From positions 1-39,155 of IMG/VR virus record IMGVR_UViG_3300037852_000176: DNA of 39,155 bases; one strand, written 5' to 3'. Position numbers and translations under genes: made by a program. The stretch's first letter is position 1; the number at the start of each line of letters is the position of its first letter. A model generated the notes under the pieces. That model was not told the DNA's origin and searched no databases. It saw only the letters and a list, made by a program, of their open reading frames with translations. Origin of the DNA: a virus. Below are positions 1 through 6,812 of this stretch, one piece after another.

Positions 1-2
1 AA

Positions 3-107
3 CATCCCCAATTGCTCGAACAGGCAAAAACCCGCATCGAAACTCAATCCGCTCTCGTCCGCGAGAGCATCGCAACCGCCCAAGCAGTTGACATCGAGGC
101 CCTCTGA
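3..107 (+). CDS. C-terminal end of a truncated phage protein of unknown function
   Basis: An open frame enters from the left edge and ends with TGA at 105-107. It encodes 34 residues rich in Gln, Ala and Glu (about LLEQAKTRIETQ), which look helical or coiled coil. The stop overlaps the ATG of the next gene (TGATG), the junction style used throughout this operon, which supports it being a real gene end. The function cannot be read from so short a tail. Confidence 0.55.
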   Translation, partial: HPQLLEQAKTRIETQSALVRESIATAQAVDIEAL

Positions 108-295
108 TGCCCCAAGATCGTAGCGAAGCGTACTGTAATGGTTGGCAGTCGCACCGATATATAGGCAAAGGAGCAGTGAATCCTTATAACGATACAACTC
201 AATCGTACTCCTATTCACAGTGGGAGAGCGGTTGGAGTGCGCGCTTTCAAGCGTGCAAACATGACTTAGATCTGTCGCTTGATGAGGAACTCTAA
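107..295 (+). CDS. Small RMF/CrpP-like protein (62 aa)
   Basis: A 62-residue protein starting at ATG 107, which overlaps the preceding TGA. Its central part has the spacing of the ribosome modulation factor/CrpP family: Ala followed by a Gly four residues on, a second Gly, an NPY motif (CPY in E. coli RMF), then W..GW near the C-terminal third (QWESGWSAR). RMF binds the 30S subunit and forms inactive 100S ribosome dimers. CrpP-like members are carried on plasmids and phages. The resemblance was seen by eye only. If right, the protein could act on host translation. It is otherwise a hypothetical protein in the early operon. Confidence 0.6.
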   Translation: MPQDRSEAYCNGWQSHRYIGKGAVNPYNDTTQSYSYSQWESGWSARFQACKHDLDLSLDEEL

Positions 296-297
296 CC

Positions 298-618
298 GTG
301 CCTACCATGCTTGAAATCCAGTGCGACGCCGCCCTCCGCGCGGCCATAAGCGCCCAATTCGGAGTCCGCATCCGCGTGATTTCGATCGACACAGTGGTTG
401 CACCGACACTCCGCGCGAAGCAGATTCTCTATCGCTTCCGCCGCGAGTTCGGCCCCGACTTCCGGGCCGTGCAGATACGACTTGATCCTCGCGACCCTGA
501 CAACCGCCTGTGGCTAATCAACGGCAACAACATCGCCGCACCGGAAGGCGCAGAGGAAGAAGAACCCGCCGCGCCCGCGCTCCCGCTGTCCCAACTCGTC
601 GATGTAGACTCGCTCTAA
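298..618 (+). CDS. Hypothetical early protein (106 aa)
   Basis: This gene starts with GTG at 298, two bases after the previous TAA, and an in-frame ATG lies at 307. The protein has a mixed alpha/beta N-terminal part of about 75 residues (LYRFRREFGPDFRAVQI is amphipathic) and an acidic Glu/Ala/Pro-rich tail. The stop TAA at 616-618 overlaps the next ATG. I do not recognise a family. The base composition is GC-rich like the core replication genes. Confidence 0.7.
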   Translation: MPTMLEIQCDAALRAAISAQFGVRIRVISIDTVVAPTLRAKQILYRFRREFGPDFRAVQIRLDPRDPDNRLWLINGNNIAAPEGAEEEEPAAPALPLSQLVDVDSL

Positions 619-854
619 TGCCCAAGCTCTCCGACAAGCCTCTCACCCGCATCTGCATCCGCGTCTATGCAGACGACTACAACGAACTCCGTCGCATGAG
701 CGGAACTGATCGCCAGACGAACTTGCTCATCCGCACCATCGTCCAATCCTATGTGCGCCAAATGCGCGACAAAGTTCGCGCGTACCGCGACGGCGAGGCC
801 CCGCTCGACATCCCAATCAACTTAGAAGAACTAACAGAGGACGAGACGCTATGA
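618..854 (+). CDS. Hypothetical protein, possible ribbon-helix-helix type (78 aa)
   Basis: The start is ATG 618, overlapping the previous TAA (TAATG). Upstream in-frame starts would give an Arg-rich leader running through the previous gene and are rejected. Residues about 8-17 (LTRICIRVYA) look like a beta strand, followed by two helices (DDYNELRRM and a longer one around TNLLIRTIVQSYVRQM), then an acidic tail. Strand-helix-helix in under 55 residues fits ribbon-helix-helix DNA-binding proteins, but no diagnostic motif is visible. A small early-phase regulator is one possibility, with low certainty. Confidence 0.65.
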   Translation: MPKLSDKPLTRICIRVYADDYNELRRMSGTDRQTNLLIRTIVQSYVRQMRDKVRAYRDGEAPLDIPINLEELTEDETL

Positions 855-1030
855 TGATTCAGGAACTGCGTGAGAAACTCGATGAGCGCCTTGTTGTTGC
901 AAATCAAGAGGCCGCCGATTCACACAGAGTTGCTATGAACAGTTATGGTGCTGGGTATGACTGTGGTTATCGCGACGCCTTGAAACAGTGCCTCAACACT
1001 ATCAACGGTGAAGAGGAGAATACACTGTGA
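851..1030 (+). CDS. Hypothetical small protein (59 aa)
   Basis: ATG 851 overlaps the previous gene's TGA (ATGA), and a second ATG lies at 854. The 59-residue product has a helical, charged N-terminal half and a YGAGYDCGYRDAL segment in which Gly and Tyr alternate, a pattern I associate with several small phage proteins of unknown role. Its base composition is visibly more AT-rich than the neighbouring genes. The stop TGA at 1028-1030 overlaps the GTG of the next gene. Confidence 0.65.
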   Translation: MMIQELREKLDERLVVANQEAADSHRVAMNSYGAGYDCGYRDALKQCLNTINGEEENTL

Positions 1031-1284
1031 CTACCGTCGCCAAATATTCCACGCACGCCCGCACGCTCGAAGAACTGCGCACCGAGTTCATCGGCGACAT
1101 CCATCGCCGCCTCGACGTGCTGGATCGAGCGACACAGTTCGCAAGCAGCAGCACGGAGAAATCTCGCATCGCCTACGCCAAGCGCGAGTTCGAATACATG
1201 ATCAAATTCTGGACAGACGTACGCCTCGCCAACTCCCGCACCGCGCCCGCACAGCCGCACGCGAACTCGGAGACTCAACCGTGA
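1027..1284 (+). CDS. Hypothetical helical protein (85 aa)
   Basis: GTG 1027 overlaps the preceding stop (GTGA), the coupling pattern used across this operon. The protein is predicted mostly helical, with charged heptad-like stretches (about EELRTEFIGDIHRRLDVL and RIAYAKREFEYMIKF), and ends in a short Pro/Ala/Ser tail. Core positions favour C- or G-ending codons, as in the replication genes. No family is recognised. Confidence 0.7.
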   Translation: MTTVAKYSTHARTLEELRTEFIGDIHRRLDVLDRATQFASSSTEKSRIAYAKREFEYMIKFWTDVRLANSRTAPAQPHANSETQP

Positions 1285-1418
1285 GATGGCTCTGTACATT
1301 CACACAGTGCAAGTGGATTTGGCACTTCAACTGCGTTGACAATGGTTTGGTTAAGGCTGAGTGGGGTGTATATCAATGTCATCGTTGCAAGACCATATCT
1401 ATCGGAGCCAAACGCTAA
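1281..1418 (+). CDS. Small Cys-rich (DUF1660-like) protein (45 aa)
   Basis: The gene runs from GTG 1281, overlapping the upstream TGA, to TAA 1416-1418. The 45 residues contain two N-terminal Cys with nearby Trp (CTFTQCKWIW) and a C-terminal CHRC pair. This is the general layout of small phage zinc-ribbon-like proteins of the DUF1660 type (C...W...CxRC). The protein at 6809-6979 has the same plan. A metal-binding fold is likely, but its function is unknown. It is more AT-rich than its neighbours. Confidence 0.6.
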   Translation: MRWLCTFTQCKWIWHFNCVDNGLVKAEWGVYQCHRCKTISIGAKR

Positions 1419-1612
1419 TGCCAATGTTCAGCGAAGTGCAGCAAACGCGATTAGCAAACTTCCTGCGCCAGCAACGCGGTTTGTACTATGGCGATATAAT
1501 AACAAATATGATGGTCATGCTTCAGAATGACGATCCAAACTTCGACGCTAAAACATTCCGCGAAATCGCCGCGCCGTGGTTCGATTGTGAAAAGCAGGAG
1601 GACAACTCGTGA
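1418..1612 (+). CDS. Hypothetical protein (64 aa)
   Basis: ATG 1418 overlaps the previous TAA (TAATG), with a further in-frame ATG two codons on. The helical N-terminus (EVQQTRLANFLRQQRGLYYG) is followed by a Met-rich helix and an acidic C-terminus. I see no known motif. It is AT-richer than the flanking genes and ends in a stop overlapping the next GTG (GTGA). Confidence 0.65.
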   Translation: MPMFSEVQQTRLANFLRQQRGLYYGDIITNMMVMLQNDDPNFDAKTFREIAAPWFDCEKQEDNS

Positions 1613-1914
1613 GCGAGCAGGCACCAGCCCCCGACCCAGTTGTTGCGGACTCGCCCCTGAATGAAGTCGATCCGACAAGTTTGGACGAACTGTTCGACCG
1701 CGTGAACGAGAAGTTGATCGCGGGGCTTCCCGAGTCCATCACCGCCGATGACATTCGCCCGCTCGTAGTCCGTCTGCGCGCCCAACGCGAGAAATTTGTC
1801 TCCGAGGAAATGCGCAAGGCCGATGCCAAGGCCGCGAACCCCGGCGGAACTCGCAAGCGCAAGGCAACTTCCATCGCCGAAGCCCTAGACGTTGACGTGG
1901 AGTCGCTGATATGA
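1609..1914 (+). CDS. Hypothetical acidic protein (101 aa)
   Basis: GTG 1609 overlaps the upstream TGA. The product begins with a Pro/Ala/Asp-rich disordered stretch, then has an acidic helical middle (residues about 20-75). A basic patch near residues 83-90 (TRKRKATSI) precedes a final acidic helix. The alternating charges could suit protein or nucleic-acid contacts, but no family is recognised. The stop overlaps the ATG of the next gene. Confidence 0.7.
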   Translation: MSEQAPAPDPVVADSPLNEVDPTSLDELFDRVNEKLIAGLPESITADDIRPLVVRLRAQREKFVSEEMRKADAKAANPGGTRKRKATSIAEALDVDVESLI

Positions 1915-2129
1915 GCGGCGAACAAACCTGCATCGCCATCATCCAGCGGCCCGACGGCACAGTTGTGGAATCCGCCTCCTTCATCGCGCCTTCCAGCGCC
2001 CTGCACGGCTACGAGATAACTCTTAAACTCGACTCCGCTCTCAACTGCCACATCGAGTGGCAATCGGACGTTCACGGCCCGATCAAGGGGCCGCTGCGAC
2101 TAATAATCGACTTCCCCGGCGCGGAGTAG
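1911..2129 (+). CDS. Hypothetical beta-rich protein, paralogue A (72 aa)
   Basis: ATG 1911 overlaps the previous TGA (ATGA). This short, probably all-beta protein contains RPDGTVVES near residue 12 and ends with a strand containing LIIDF. The next gene encodes a protein of similar length with the same plan (KRKDGTVIYS near its start, VIIDV near its end), so the two look like diverged tandem copies. Function unknown. Confidence 0.68.
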   Translation: MSGEQTCIAIIQRPDGTVVESASFIAPSSALHGYEITLKLDSALNCHIEWQSDVHGPIKGPLRLIIDFPGAE

Positions 2130-2134
2130 GCAAA

Positions 2135-2332
2135 ATGATCCCGGCTCAAATAACTTTCAAACGCAAGGACGGTACAGTAATATACTCTTGTGCAATTGCA
2201 TTGAATGATAACAGACTTGGGCAATTAAATATAGAATTCAAACATGCCGATGGAGTTACAAGTTTTCAGCGAATAAGTTTCGAGGATTATATTGTTGGCG
2301 ATTATTCTGTTATTATAGACGTGTGGAAGTAA
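2135..2332 (+). CDS. Hypothetical beta-rich protein, paralogue B (65 aa)
   Basis: ATG 2135 lies five bases after the preceding stop. In-frame starts upstream would run through the previous gene. The layout matches paralogue A: an N-terminal strand, a DGTVI turn and a C-terminal VIID strand. The gene is strikingly AT-rich, with many A/T third positions, although its presumed paralogue next door is GC-rich. That suggests separate acquisition of the second copy rather than a recent duplication. Function unknown. Confidence 0.65.
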   Translation: MIPAQITFKRKDGTVIYSCAIALNDNRLGQLNIEFKHADGVTSFQRISFEDYIVGDYSVIIDVWK

Positions 2333-2375
2333 TACTATGGCCGAATACTACATAGCAGGCAGGAGGAAAACGCCG

Positions 2376-2648
2376 ATGTCCGACGACCCAATCAGCGAAC
2401 AGTATCTCGCCCAAATGCACGGACTAATGGGCGTAGTGGATGAGGTCTTCAACGGCAAGAGCAGTGGCGCCGCCCGCAAGACTGGCGTCATCCTTCTCGT
2501 TTTCCCCATGAACGCGGAAGGCGACGCGCCGGTTCCCGGCCGCTGTAACTACATGAGCAACGGGGCGAACCGGGACGATGTAAAAGCCATGTTCAAACAG
2601 GTAATCGCCCGATGGGAAGGCCAAGCCCCGACTAGCGGGACTGCCTGA
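2376..2648 (+). CDS. Conserved-type phage hypothetical protein (90 aa)
   Basis: ATG 2376 is chosen because a strong Shine-Dalgarno (AGGAGG, 2361-2366) lies nine bases upstream. An in-frame ATG at 2337 would add 13 residues. The protein has a helical N-terminus, a central strand with GVILLVFPM, and a GRCNYMSNGA motif followed by an amphipathic helix. I associate this layout with a family of small, uncharacterised phage proteins encoded near replication genes. No biochemical role is known to me. The stop overlaps the ATG of the nuclease gene. Confidence 0.72.
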   Translation: MSDDPISEQYLAQMHGLMGVVDEVFNGKSSGAARKTGVILLVFPMNAEGDAPVPGRCNYMSNGANRDDVKAMFKQVIARWEGQAPTSGTA

Positions 2649-3613
2649 TGGCCGCCCAAGTGCAAGTAACTGAGCAACCGCTCCCCCTGAACACCAGCTT
2701 CTCACTCAAGCTGCCTACGCTTCAGATCGCGTGGGACAGTACTTCGCTCTCCGCCCTCAAACGCTGTCCGCGCCTCTACGAATACTCTATCGTCCGCGGT
2801 TACACTGGCCGCCGCGAAAACATACACTTCGCCTTCGGCATTTGGTTCCACGCCGCACTAGAATTCTACGACCGGGCCAAGGCCAAAGGCGTTCCGCACA
2901 ACGCGGCCCTTGACGAAACAGTCCGGCGCGCGCTCATTGCGACTTGGAATTTCAAACTCAATCGTCCCTGGACAAGTGAGGAACCAACCAAGACCCGCGA
3001 AACCCTCATCCGCGCAATCGTTTGGTATCTCGACAAGTTCGGCGAAAACGACACCATGCAAACGATTATCTTCGCCGACGGTGAGCCCGCGGTGGAGAAG
3101 AGTTTCCGGTTTGAGGTCGGACTTCGCAGCCATCTAACCGACGAAGAATATCTCCTCTGCGGCCACATCGACCGCCTCACACATTTCAACGACCGCATCT
3201 GGATTCAAGATCGCAAGACAACGAAGTTCGCCCTCAACGACAACTATTTCGACATGTATTCACCCGATAATCAGGTGAGTTTGTACATCTTGGCGGGGCA
3301 AGTAGTCTATCCTGAACCCATCCGCGGCTTCGTCATCGACGCGGTGCAGACATTAGTGGAGGGGAACAGGTTCCAGCGCGGCGAAGTGACCCGAACTCCA
3401 AGCCAATTGGACGAGTGGGTGAGGGATTTGCAATACTGGCTGCGTCAAGCGGAAGTATTTGCGCATGACAACTATTGGCCCCAAAACGATAAAGCCTGTT
3501 ACGGCTGTGAGTTCCGCAAGGTCTGCGGGGCGAGCCCCGAAGTCCGTGAACCTTTGCTGCGCGGCCTGTTCGAGCAACGGGTCTGGGATCCTTTGCAGAC
3601 CAGAGAGGTATAA
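2648..3613 (+). CDS. PD-(D/E)XK exonuclease, RecB/Cas4 type with Fe-S-like Cys cluster
   Basis: This 321-residue nuclease of the RecB/AddB/Cas4 branch of the PD-(D/E)XK superfamily would process DNA ends for recombination or replication. Visible motifs are WDSTSLSALKRCPRLYEY at residues 29-46, His68 in GIWFHAALE, Asp175 in GHIDRL, and the catalytic Asp188 and Lys190 in IQDRKT. Cys40 plus Cys284, Cys287 and Cys293 (CxxCx5C) reproduce the four-cysteine arrangement that holds a 4Fe-4S cluster in AddB and Cas4. The ATG overlaps the preceding TGA. A RecA-like ATPase gene starts four bases after its stop, so the two probably act together in recombination. No Cas genes or CRISPR repeats are nearby, so a Cas4 role in immunity is not supported. 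Confidence 0.88.
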   Translation: MAAQVQVTEQPLPLNTSFSLKLPTLQIAWDSTSLSALKRCPRLYEYSIVRGYTGRRENIHFAFGIWFHAALEFYDRAKAKGVPHNAALDETVRRALIATWNFKLNRPWTSEEPTKTRETLIRAIVWYLDKFGENDTMQTIIFADGEPAVEKSFRFEVGLRSHLTDEEYLLCGHIDRLTHFNDRIWIQDRKTTKFALNDNYFDMYSPDNQVSLYILAGQVVYPEPIRGFVIDAVQTLVEGNRFQRGEVTRTPSQLDEWVRDLQYWLRQAEVFAHDNYWPQNDKACYGCEFRKVCGASPEVREPLLRGLFEQRVWDPLQTREV

Positions 3614-3616
3614 CTC

Positions 3617-4618
3617 GTGACATCAATCCTCGACGAAACCGCGCCCGCCCCGGCGAAGATGCTAGTCATCGGCGATAACGGCAGCGGCAAGACCGGCGCA
3701 CTAGCATCGCTCGTCTGCATGGGATATAAGTTGCGCATCATCGACACGGACAAAGGGGTTGCCACTCTCCGCTCTCTACTTGTCGATCGTCGCTATCCCT
3801 ACGCTGCATACTGCGAAGCTCACGGCATCAACCTCCGCGAGGCGGTGAGTTTCAAGAGCATCGACGTGGATTTCGAACTCAAGACACTGGGCAAAGAGCG
3901 TATTCTCGCGCCGAAGAATGCAAAAGCCTGGGACGAAATCATCAGCGCGCTCGAAGACTGGACCGACACCAACGGCCCGCTTCGCAACAAGAAGGACGAG
4001 CCGACATACGGCCACTTTACCACTTGGGACAAGGACACAGTCGTCGTAACCGACTCCTTCACCACTACCGCGAAGTTCGTCTACTACCACATGCAAGCGA
4101 TCAACGGAAGACTGGGCGCCCGCGAAGAGGGCTACGACTATCAGCGCGACACGGGCTCCGCCCAGAAGCAACTCGAACGCTATCTCGAAATGATGAGCGC
4201 GGGTTATGTCCAGTGCAACGTGATTATTATCTCGCACGTGACCCGGATCGACGATACCGGCGGTGTAGTCCAATCGCCCGAGCAACGCGCCCGCGACGGG
4301 CGGCAGGTGAACGCGAAGGGCTATCCCAGTTCCATCGGCCGCGCCCTCTCCCGCAACATGGGTAAGTTCTTCAACGACATCTACGTTGTGGAAGCGACGG
4401 GCAGCGGCACTTCCGTCAAGCGCCAAATCAATACCGTGCCAGTGGACAATGTGAATGCCAAGACCAGCGCATATTTGGAGCGCTCCTATGATATCACAAC
4501 TGGCATGGCCGAAATCTTCGCCGCACTCAGTCGCCAACCCGCCCCCACGGAACTCATCGAACACTGCAAGAAATTCGGCGCCCGAAGTGCGCCCGTAGTT
4601 GTGAGGGCGGCGTCATGA
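3617..4618 (+). CDS. RecA-like P-loop ATPase (AAA_24/Sak4-like recombination protein)
   Basis: This 333-residue ATPase starts at GTG 3617. Walker A is GDNGSGKT (residues 19-26). Next come a DTDKG segment near 43-47, a Walker B-like VVVTDS (142-147), and a hydrophobic strand ending in SH (NVIIISHVTR) that would be the sensor position. This pattern fits phage RecA-fold ATPases such as the Sak4 single-strand annealing proteins and the AAA_24 family. The adjoining nuclease and the unknown protein at 4876 make a plausible recombination set of nuclease, annealing ATPase and partner. Sak4 versus another RecA-like ATPase cannot be decided by eye. The stop overlaps the next ATG. Confidence 0.82.
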   Translation: MTSILDETAPAPAKMLVIGDNGSGKTGALASLVCMGYKLRIIDTDKGVATLRSLLVDRRYPYAAYCEAHGINLREAVSFKSIDVDFELKTLGKERILAPKNAKAWDEIISALEDWTDTNGPLRNKKDEPTYGHFTTWDKDTVVVTDSFTTTAKFVYYHMQAINGRLGAREEGYDYQRDTGSAQKQLERYLEMMSAGYVQCNVIIISHVTRIDDTGGVVQSPEQRARDGRQVNAKGYPSSIGRALSRNMGKFFNDIYVVEATGSGTSVKRQINTVPVDNVNAKTSAYLERSYDITTGMAEIFAALSRQPAPTELIEHCKKFGARSAPVVVRAAS

Positions 4619-4776
4619 CTAAACATATCGTTGCGTCTGCCGGATTGGCAATAGGCTTCTACATAACTGATATATTATGGGATCGCTATATAAAATTCAC
4701 TCCACAATCGCGGCTCGGTTCCGCTATAGCTTTCGGACTTGGTGCATTCGCTGCATACGAGATGGTACGTTTGTAA
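4615..4776 (+). CDS. Two-transmembrane micro-protein (53 aa)
   Basis: ATG 4615 overlaps the stop of the ATPase gene (ATGA) and the frame ends at TAA 4774-4776. The protein has two hydrophobic segments, residues about 5-21 (VASAGLAIGFYITDIL) and 35-47 (GSAIAFGLGAFAA), separated by a basic loop. That makes it a likely small inner-membrane protein. It sits in the recombination operon rather than with lysis genes, so an early host-membrane role such as exclusion is as plausible as anything. It is AT-richer than its neighbours. Confidence 0.6.
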   Translation: MTKHIVASAGLAIGFYITDILWDRYIKFTPQSRLGSAIAFGLGAFAAYEMVRL

Positions 4777-4829
4777 TAATTGTAGACTGCGCATCGACCC
4801 GCTCACATCACGGTGGCGGGCCAGCCGCA

Positions 4830-4850
4830 GTGCAGGAGTCTTTCCTGCAC
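4830..4850. other. Perfect 8-bp hairpin in intergenic gap
   Basis: GTGCAGGA and TCCTGCAC form a perfect 8-bp stem around a 5-base loop (GTCTT) in the 99-base gap between the micro-protein gene and the gene at 4876. There is no T-run after it, so it is not a classic intrinsic terminator. It may stabilise the mRNA, attenuate transcription or bind a protein. This is the only sizeable gap inside the otherwise overlapping early operon up to this point. Confidence 0.55.
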
Positions 4851-4875
4851 CAACCCAACTGAAAGCGACTCACTC

Positions 4876-5325
4876 ATGGCAGAACTACCAGTAGACGTTC
4901 GCGAACTGCTCAAGAAGCCCTCCGACGATATGGAGCGGCCCCGGCCACTGGCCGACGGTCACTATATCGGCGAAGTCCTGGGCCAGCCAGAGTTCGATCT
5001 CACGCGCGGGGAGAAGCAGACGCACCTCGTCCGCTTCAACTACAAAATCCTCGAAGCCTGCGACGACGTGGCGGCAGACGCGAACGCCGGGATCGACCTG
5101 ACTCGGCGCGAAGTCCGCCAAGAGTTCTTCATCACCCCCGCCGCACTTTACCGACTCGGCGACGCGGTGGACGGGATTCTGGGCAAAGCGCCAGGAGTTG
5201 GCGTGGACGAGCGACTCCCCGACGTACAAGGGGCGCGCGTGCAACTGCGACTCCGCGAGCGTGTCGACCGGAGGACAGGAGAGAAGACCGGGTATAATGA
5301 AGTGGTGACCGTTGTAGCGGCGTAG
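4876..5325 (+). CDS. Hypothetical recombination-module protein, possible ssDNA-binding role (149 aa)
   Basis: ATG 4876 is chosen because the longer frame upstream would translate through the hairpin and the start of the intergenic gap. The 149 residues look mostly beta with short helices. A Pro-rich start leads to DGHYIGEVLGQPEF, a strand containing HLVRFNYKIL, an EFFITPAALYRLGD segment and a C-terminal strand ending NEVVTVVAA. Proteins of this size next to a phage nuclease and RecA-like ATPase are often single-strand binding or annealing partners, but no OB-fold signature can be proven by eye. Position is the main argument. Confidence 0.72.
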   Translation: MAELPVDVRELLKKPSDDMERPRPLADGHYIGEVLGQPEFDLTRGEKQTHLVRFNYKILEACDDVAADANAGIDLTRREVRQEFFITPAALYRLGDAVDGILGKAPGVGVDERLPDVQGARVQLRLRERVDRRTGEKTGYNEVVTVVAA

Positions 5326-5384
5326 ACGCCGTGTTGACCTGGGCATGTCACTAAACTGCCCACCGTATTTCGGGGGAAATATAG

Positions 5385-6812
5385 ATGCCCGCACTAGACC
5401 CAACTACAATTGTCGTCCCGCCCAACCGTCAGCGAAGCAAGCTCGACACCAAGGATCTGGAGGCGAGCATCGCGACACTGGGCCAAATCCAAGACATTGT
5501 TGTCCGCCGCGACGGCGAGACTGTATTGCTAGTCGTCGGCGGCCGGCGCTTGCAATCCTGTATCAACTTGGGAATCCCCGTTCAAGCCCGCTTCTGGGAC
5601 GAACTATCGCCGCTCGAATCGCGCGAGATAGAACTGGAAGAGAATATTAAACGTAGCGATTTGCCTTGGCGCGATCAAATCCGCGCCTATGGCGACCTGC
5701 ACGCCATGCGCAAAGCCGCCGATCCAACCTGGACAACCGCAAAGACCGCGGCCCGGCTCAACTACGAGCGCAGCTTCGTCGCCCGGTTGCTAATCATCTA
5801 CCGCAACCTCGACTCGCCCCTGCTCGCCGCCGCCACCGGCATCGAACACGCCCGGAGTATCCTAGAGCGGGCCGCCGAGCGCAAGACTGCCGATATAGTT
5901 GACAAAATCGCCGCGGCCGGCGAGAGGATTTTTGGAGGTAAGTCCGATGCGACCACCGCAACAGCCAGCGCAAGCGCGAGCGCCCAAGCATCAGCCACCG
6001 TTCCCGCCCCCGGAGATTCCGAAACTACCACTCCGCTGGGCGGCGCTCTTGATAGTGGGACTGAGCTGCCTAAGCTGGACAGCACTGTTCCTTCTGTGGT
6101 CGCTCCTATAATCTGCGGCGACTTCCTGAAATGGGCCCCCGCATACACAGGCGCGAAATTCAATCTCATCCACTGTGATTTCCCGTACGGGATTCAAGTC
6201 TTCGCCGGCACAGGCATGAACGCGGGCGCGGGATTTGGGATCGACTACGACGACTCCGACGCCGAAATCTATTGGCGGCTAGTCGATTGCTTGTGCACTA
6301 ACCTCGACCGGATTGCATCCTATTCCGCGCACTTGCTATTCTGGTTCTCTATGAACTACTACGAGCGAACGCGGAAGAAACTGGAAAGTGCCGGACTCAT
6401 GGTCCAAGCCCATCCCCTCATCTGGCTCAAGTCCGACGGCAAGGGCATCATCCCCGGTCGCAGCGGCGAATACCCGCGCCGGGTTTACGAGACTGCATTC
6501 CTCTGCTCCCGCGGCAATCGCCCATTGGGCAAGCAACTGGAAAATGCCTACGCCTCGCCGAGCGAGAGCAACCCACTCCAGCCCACCCAGAAGTCCGAAT
6601 CCATGCTAAAGCATTTCCTGGCGATGCTGATAGACGGAACGACAGACGTGCTAGACCCAACTTGTGGATCGGGCAGTGCCCTCCGCGCAGCAGAACACCT
6701 CGGCGCCCGCAGCATTCTCGGCCTCGAACTCAACCCCGAATTCGCGAAGGCCGCCGCCACCGCAACAGCCCAAGCCCGGATCAAGAGGAAGGCATCAGGA
6801 GGGATTCAGTGA
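5385..6812 (+). CDS. ParB-like nuclease domain fused to class beta DNA methyltransferase
   Basis: This 475-residue fusion starts at ATG 5385 with GGGGG upstream. Residues 1-100 form a ParB/Srx N-terminal domain (TLGQIQDIVVRR, GGRRL at 52-56, EENIKR at 86-91) followed by a helical ParB-like segment to about 180. A low-complexity Ala/Thr/Ser linker (about 186-240) leads to an S-adenosylmethionine-dependent DNA methyltransferase. Motif IV is DFPY (265-268, a variant of DPPY). Motif X-like NPLQPTQKSE follows at 396-405, then motif I DPTCGSGS at 424-431. Motif IV before motif I marks class beta, which contains N6-adenine and N4-cytosine enzymes such as CcrM. The likely role is modification of phage DNA, with the ParB part guiding binding. 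The linker overlaps a separate reading frame (5947-6111). Confidence 0.88.
   Translation: MPALDPTTIVVPPNRQRSKLDTKDLEASIATLGQIQDIVVRRDGETVLLVVGGRRLQSCINLGIPVQARFWDELSPLESREIELEENIKRSDLPWRDQIRAYGDLHAMRKAADPTWTTAKTAARLNYERSFVARLLIIYRNLDSPLLAAATGIEHARSILERAAERKTADIVDKIAAAGERIFGGKSDATTATASASASAQASATVPAPGDSETTTPLGGALDSGTELPKLDSTVPSVVAPIICGDFLKWAPAYTGAKFNLIHCDFPYGIQVFAGTGMNAGAGFGIDYDDSDAEIYWRLVDCLCTNLDRIASYSAHLLFWFSMNYYERTRKKLESAGLMVQAHPLIWLKSDGKGIIPGRSGEYPRRVYETAFLCSRGNRPLGKQLENAYASPSESNPLQPTQKSESMLKHFLAMLIDGTTDVLDPTCGSGSALRAAEHLGARSILGLELNPEFAKAAATATAQARIKRKASGGIQ
5947..6111 (+). CDS. Nested out-of-frame membrane micro-protein inside ParB-methyltransferase linker (54 aa)
   Basis: A 54-codon frame lies wholly within the linker region of the ParB-methyltransferase gene, in a different frame. 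A strong Shine-Dalgarno, GGAGGT (5934-5939), sits seven bases before ATG 5947, better than that of most genes in this operon. The product has a Pro/Gln/Arg-rich N-terminal half and a C-terminal hydrophobic helix of about 23 residues (starts WAALLIVGLS, ends LFLLWSLL) just before TAA. This is the layout of a tail-anchored single-span protein. In the main frame the same DNA encodes low-complexity sequence, as expected if the second frame is the constrained one. Expression is inferred. Confidence 0.55.
   Translation: MRPPQQPAQARAPKHQPPFPPPEIPKLPLRWAALLIVGLSCLSWTALFLLWSLL

Noticed and set aside
2648-3613. Cas4 as a sign of a CRISPR-Cas system
   Set aside because: No direct-repeat array, no other Cas genes. 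The nuclease is in a recombination/replication operon.
3776-4564. Long minus-strand open frame opposite the ATPase gene (262 codons)
   Set aside because: It mirrors the codon bias of the plus-strand gene, has no ribosome site, and its product is a Val/Asp/His-rich sequence without motifs. The plus-strand P-loop ATPase is clear.
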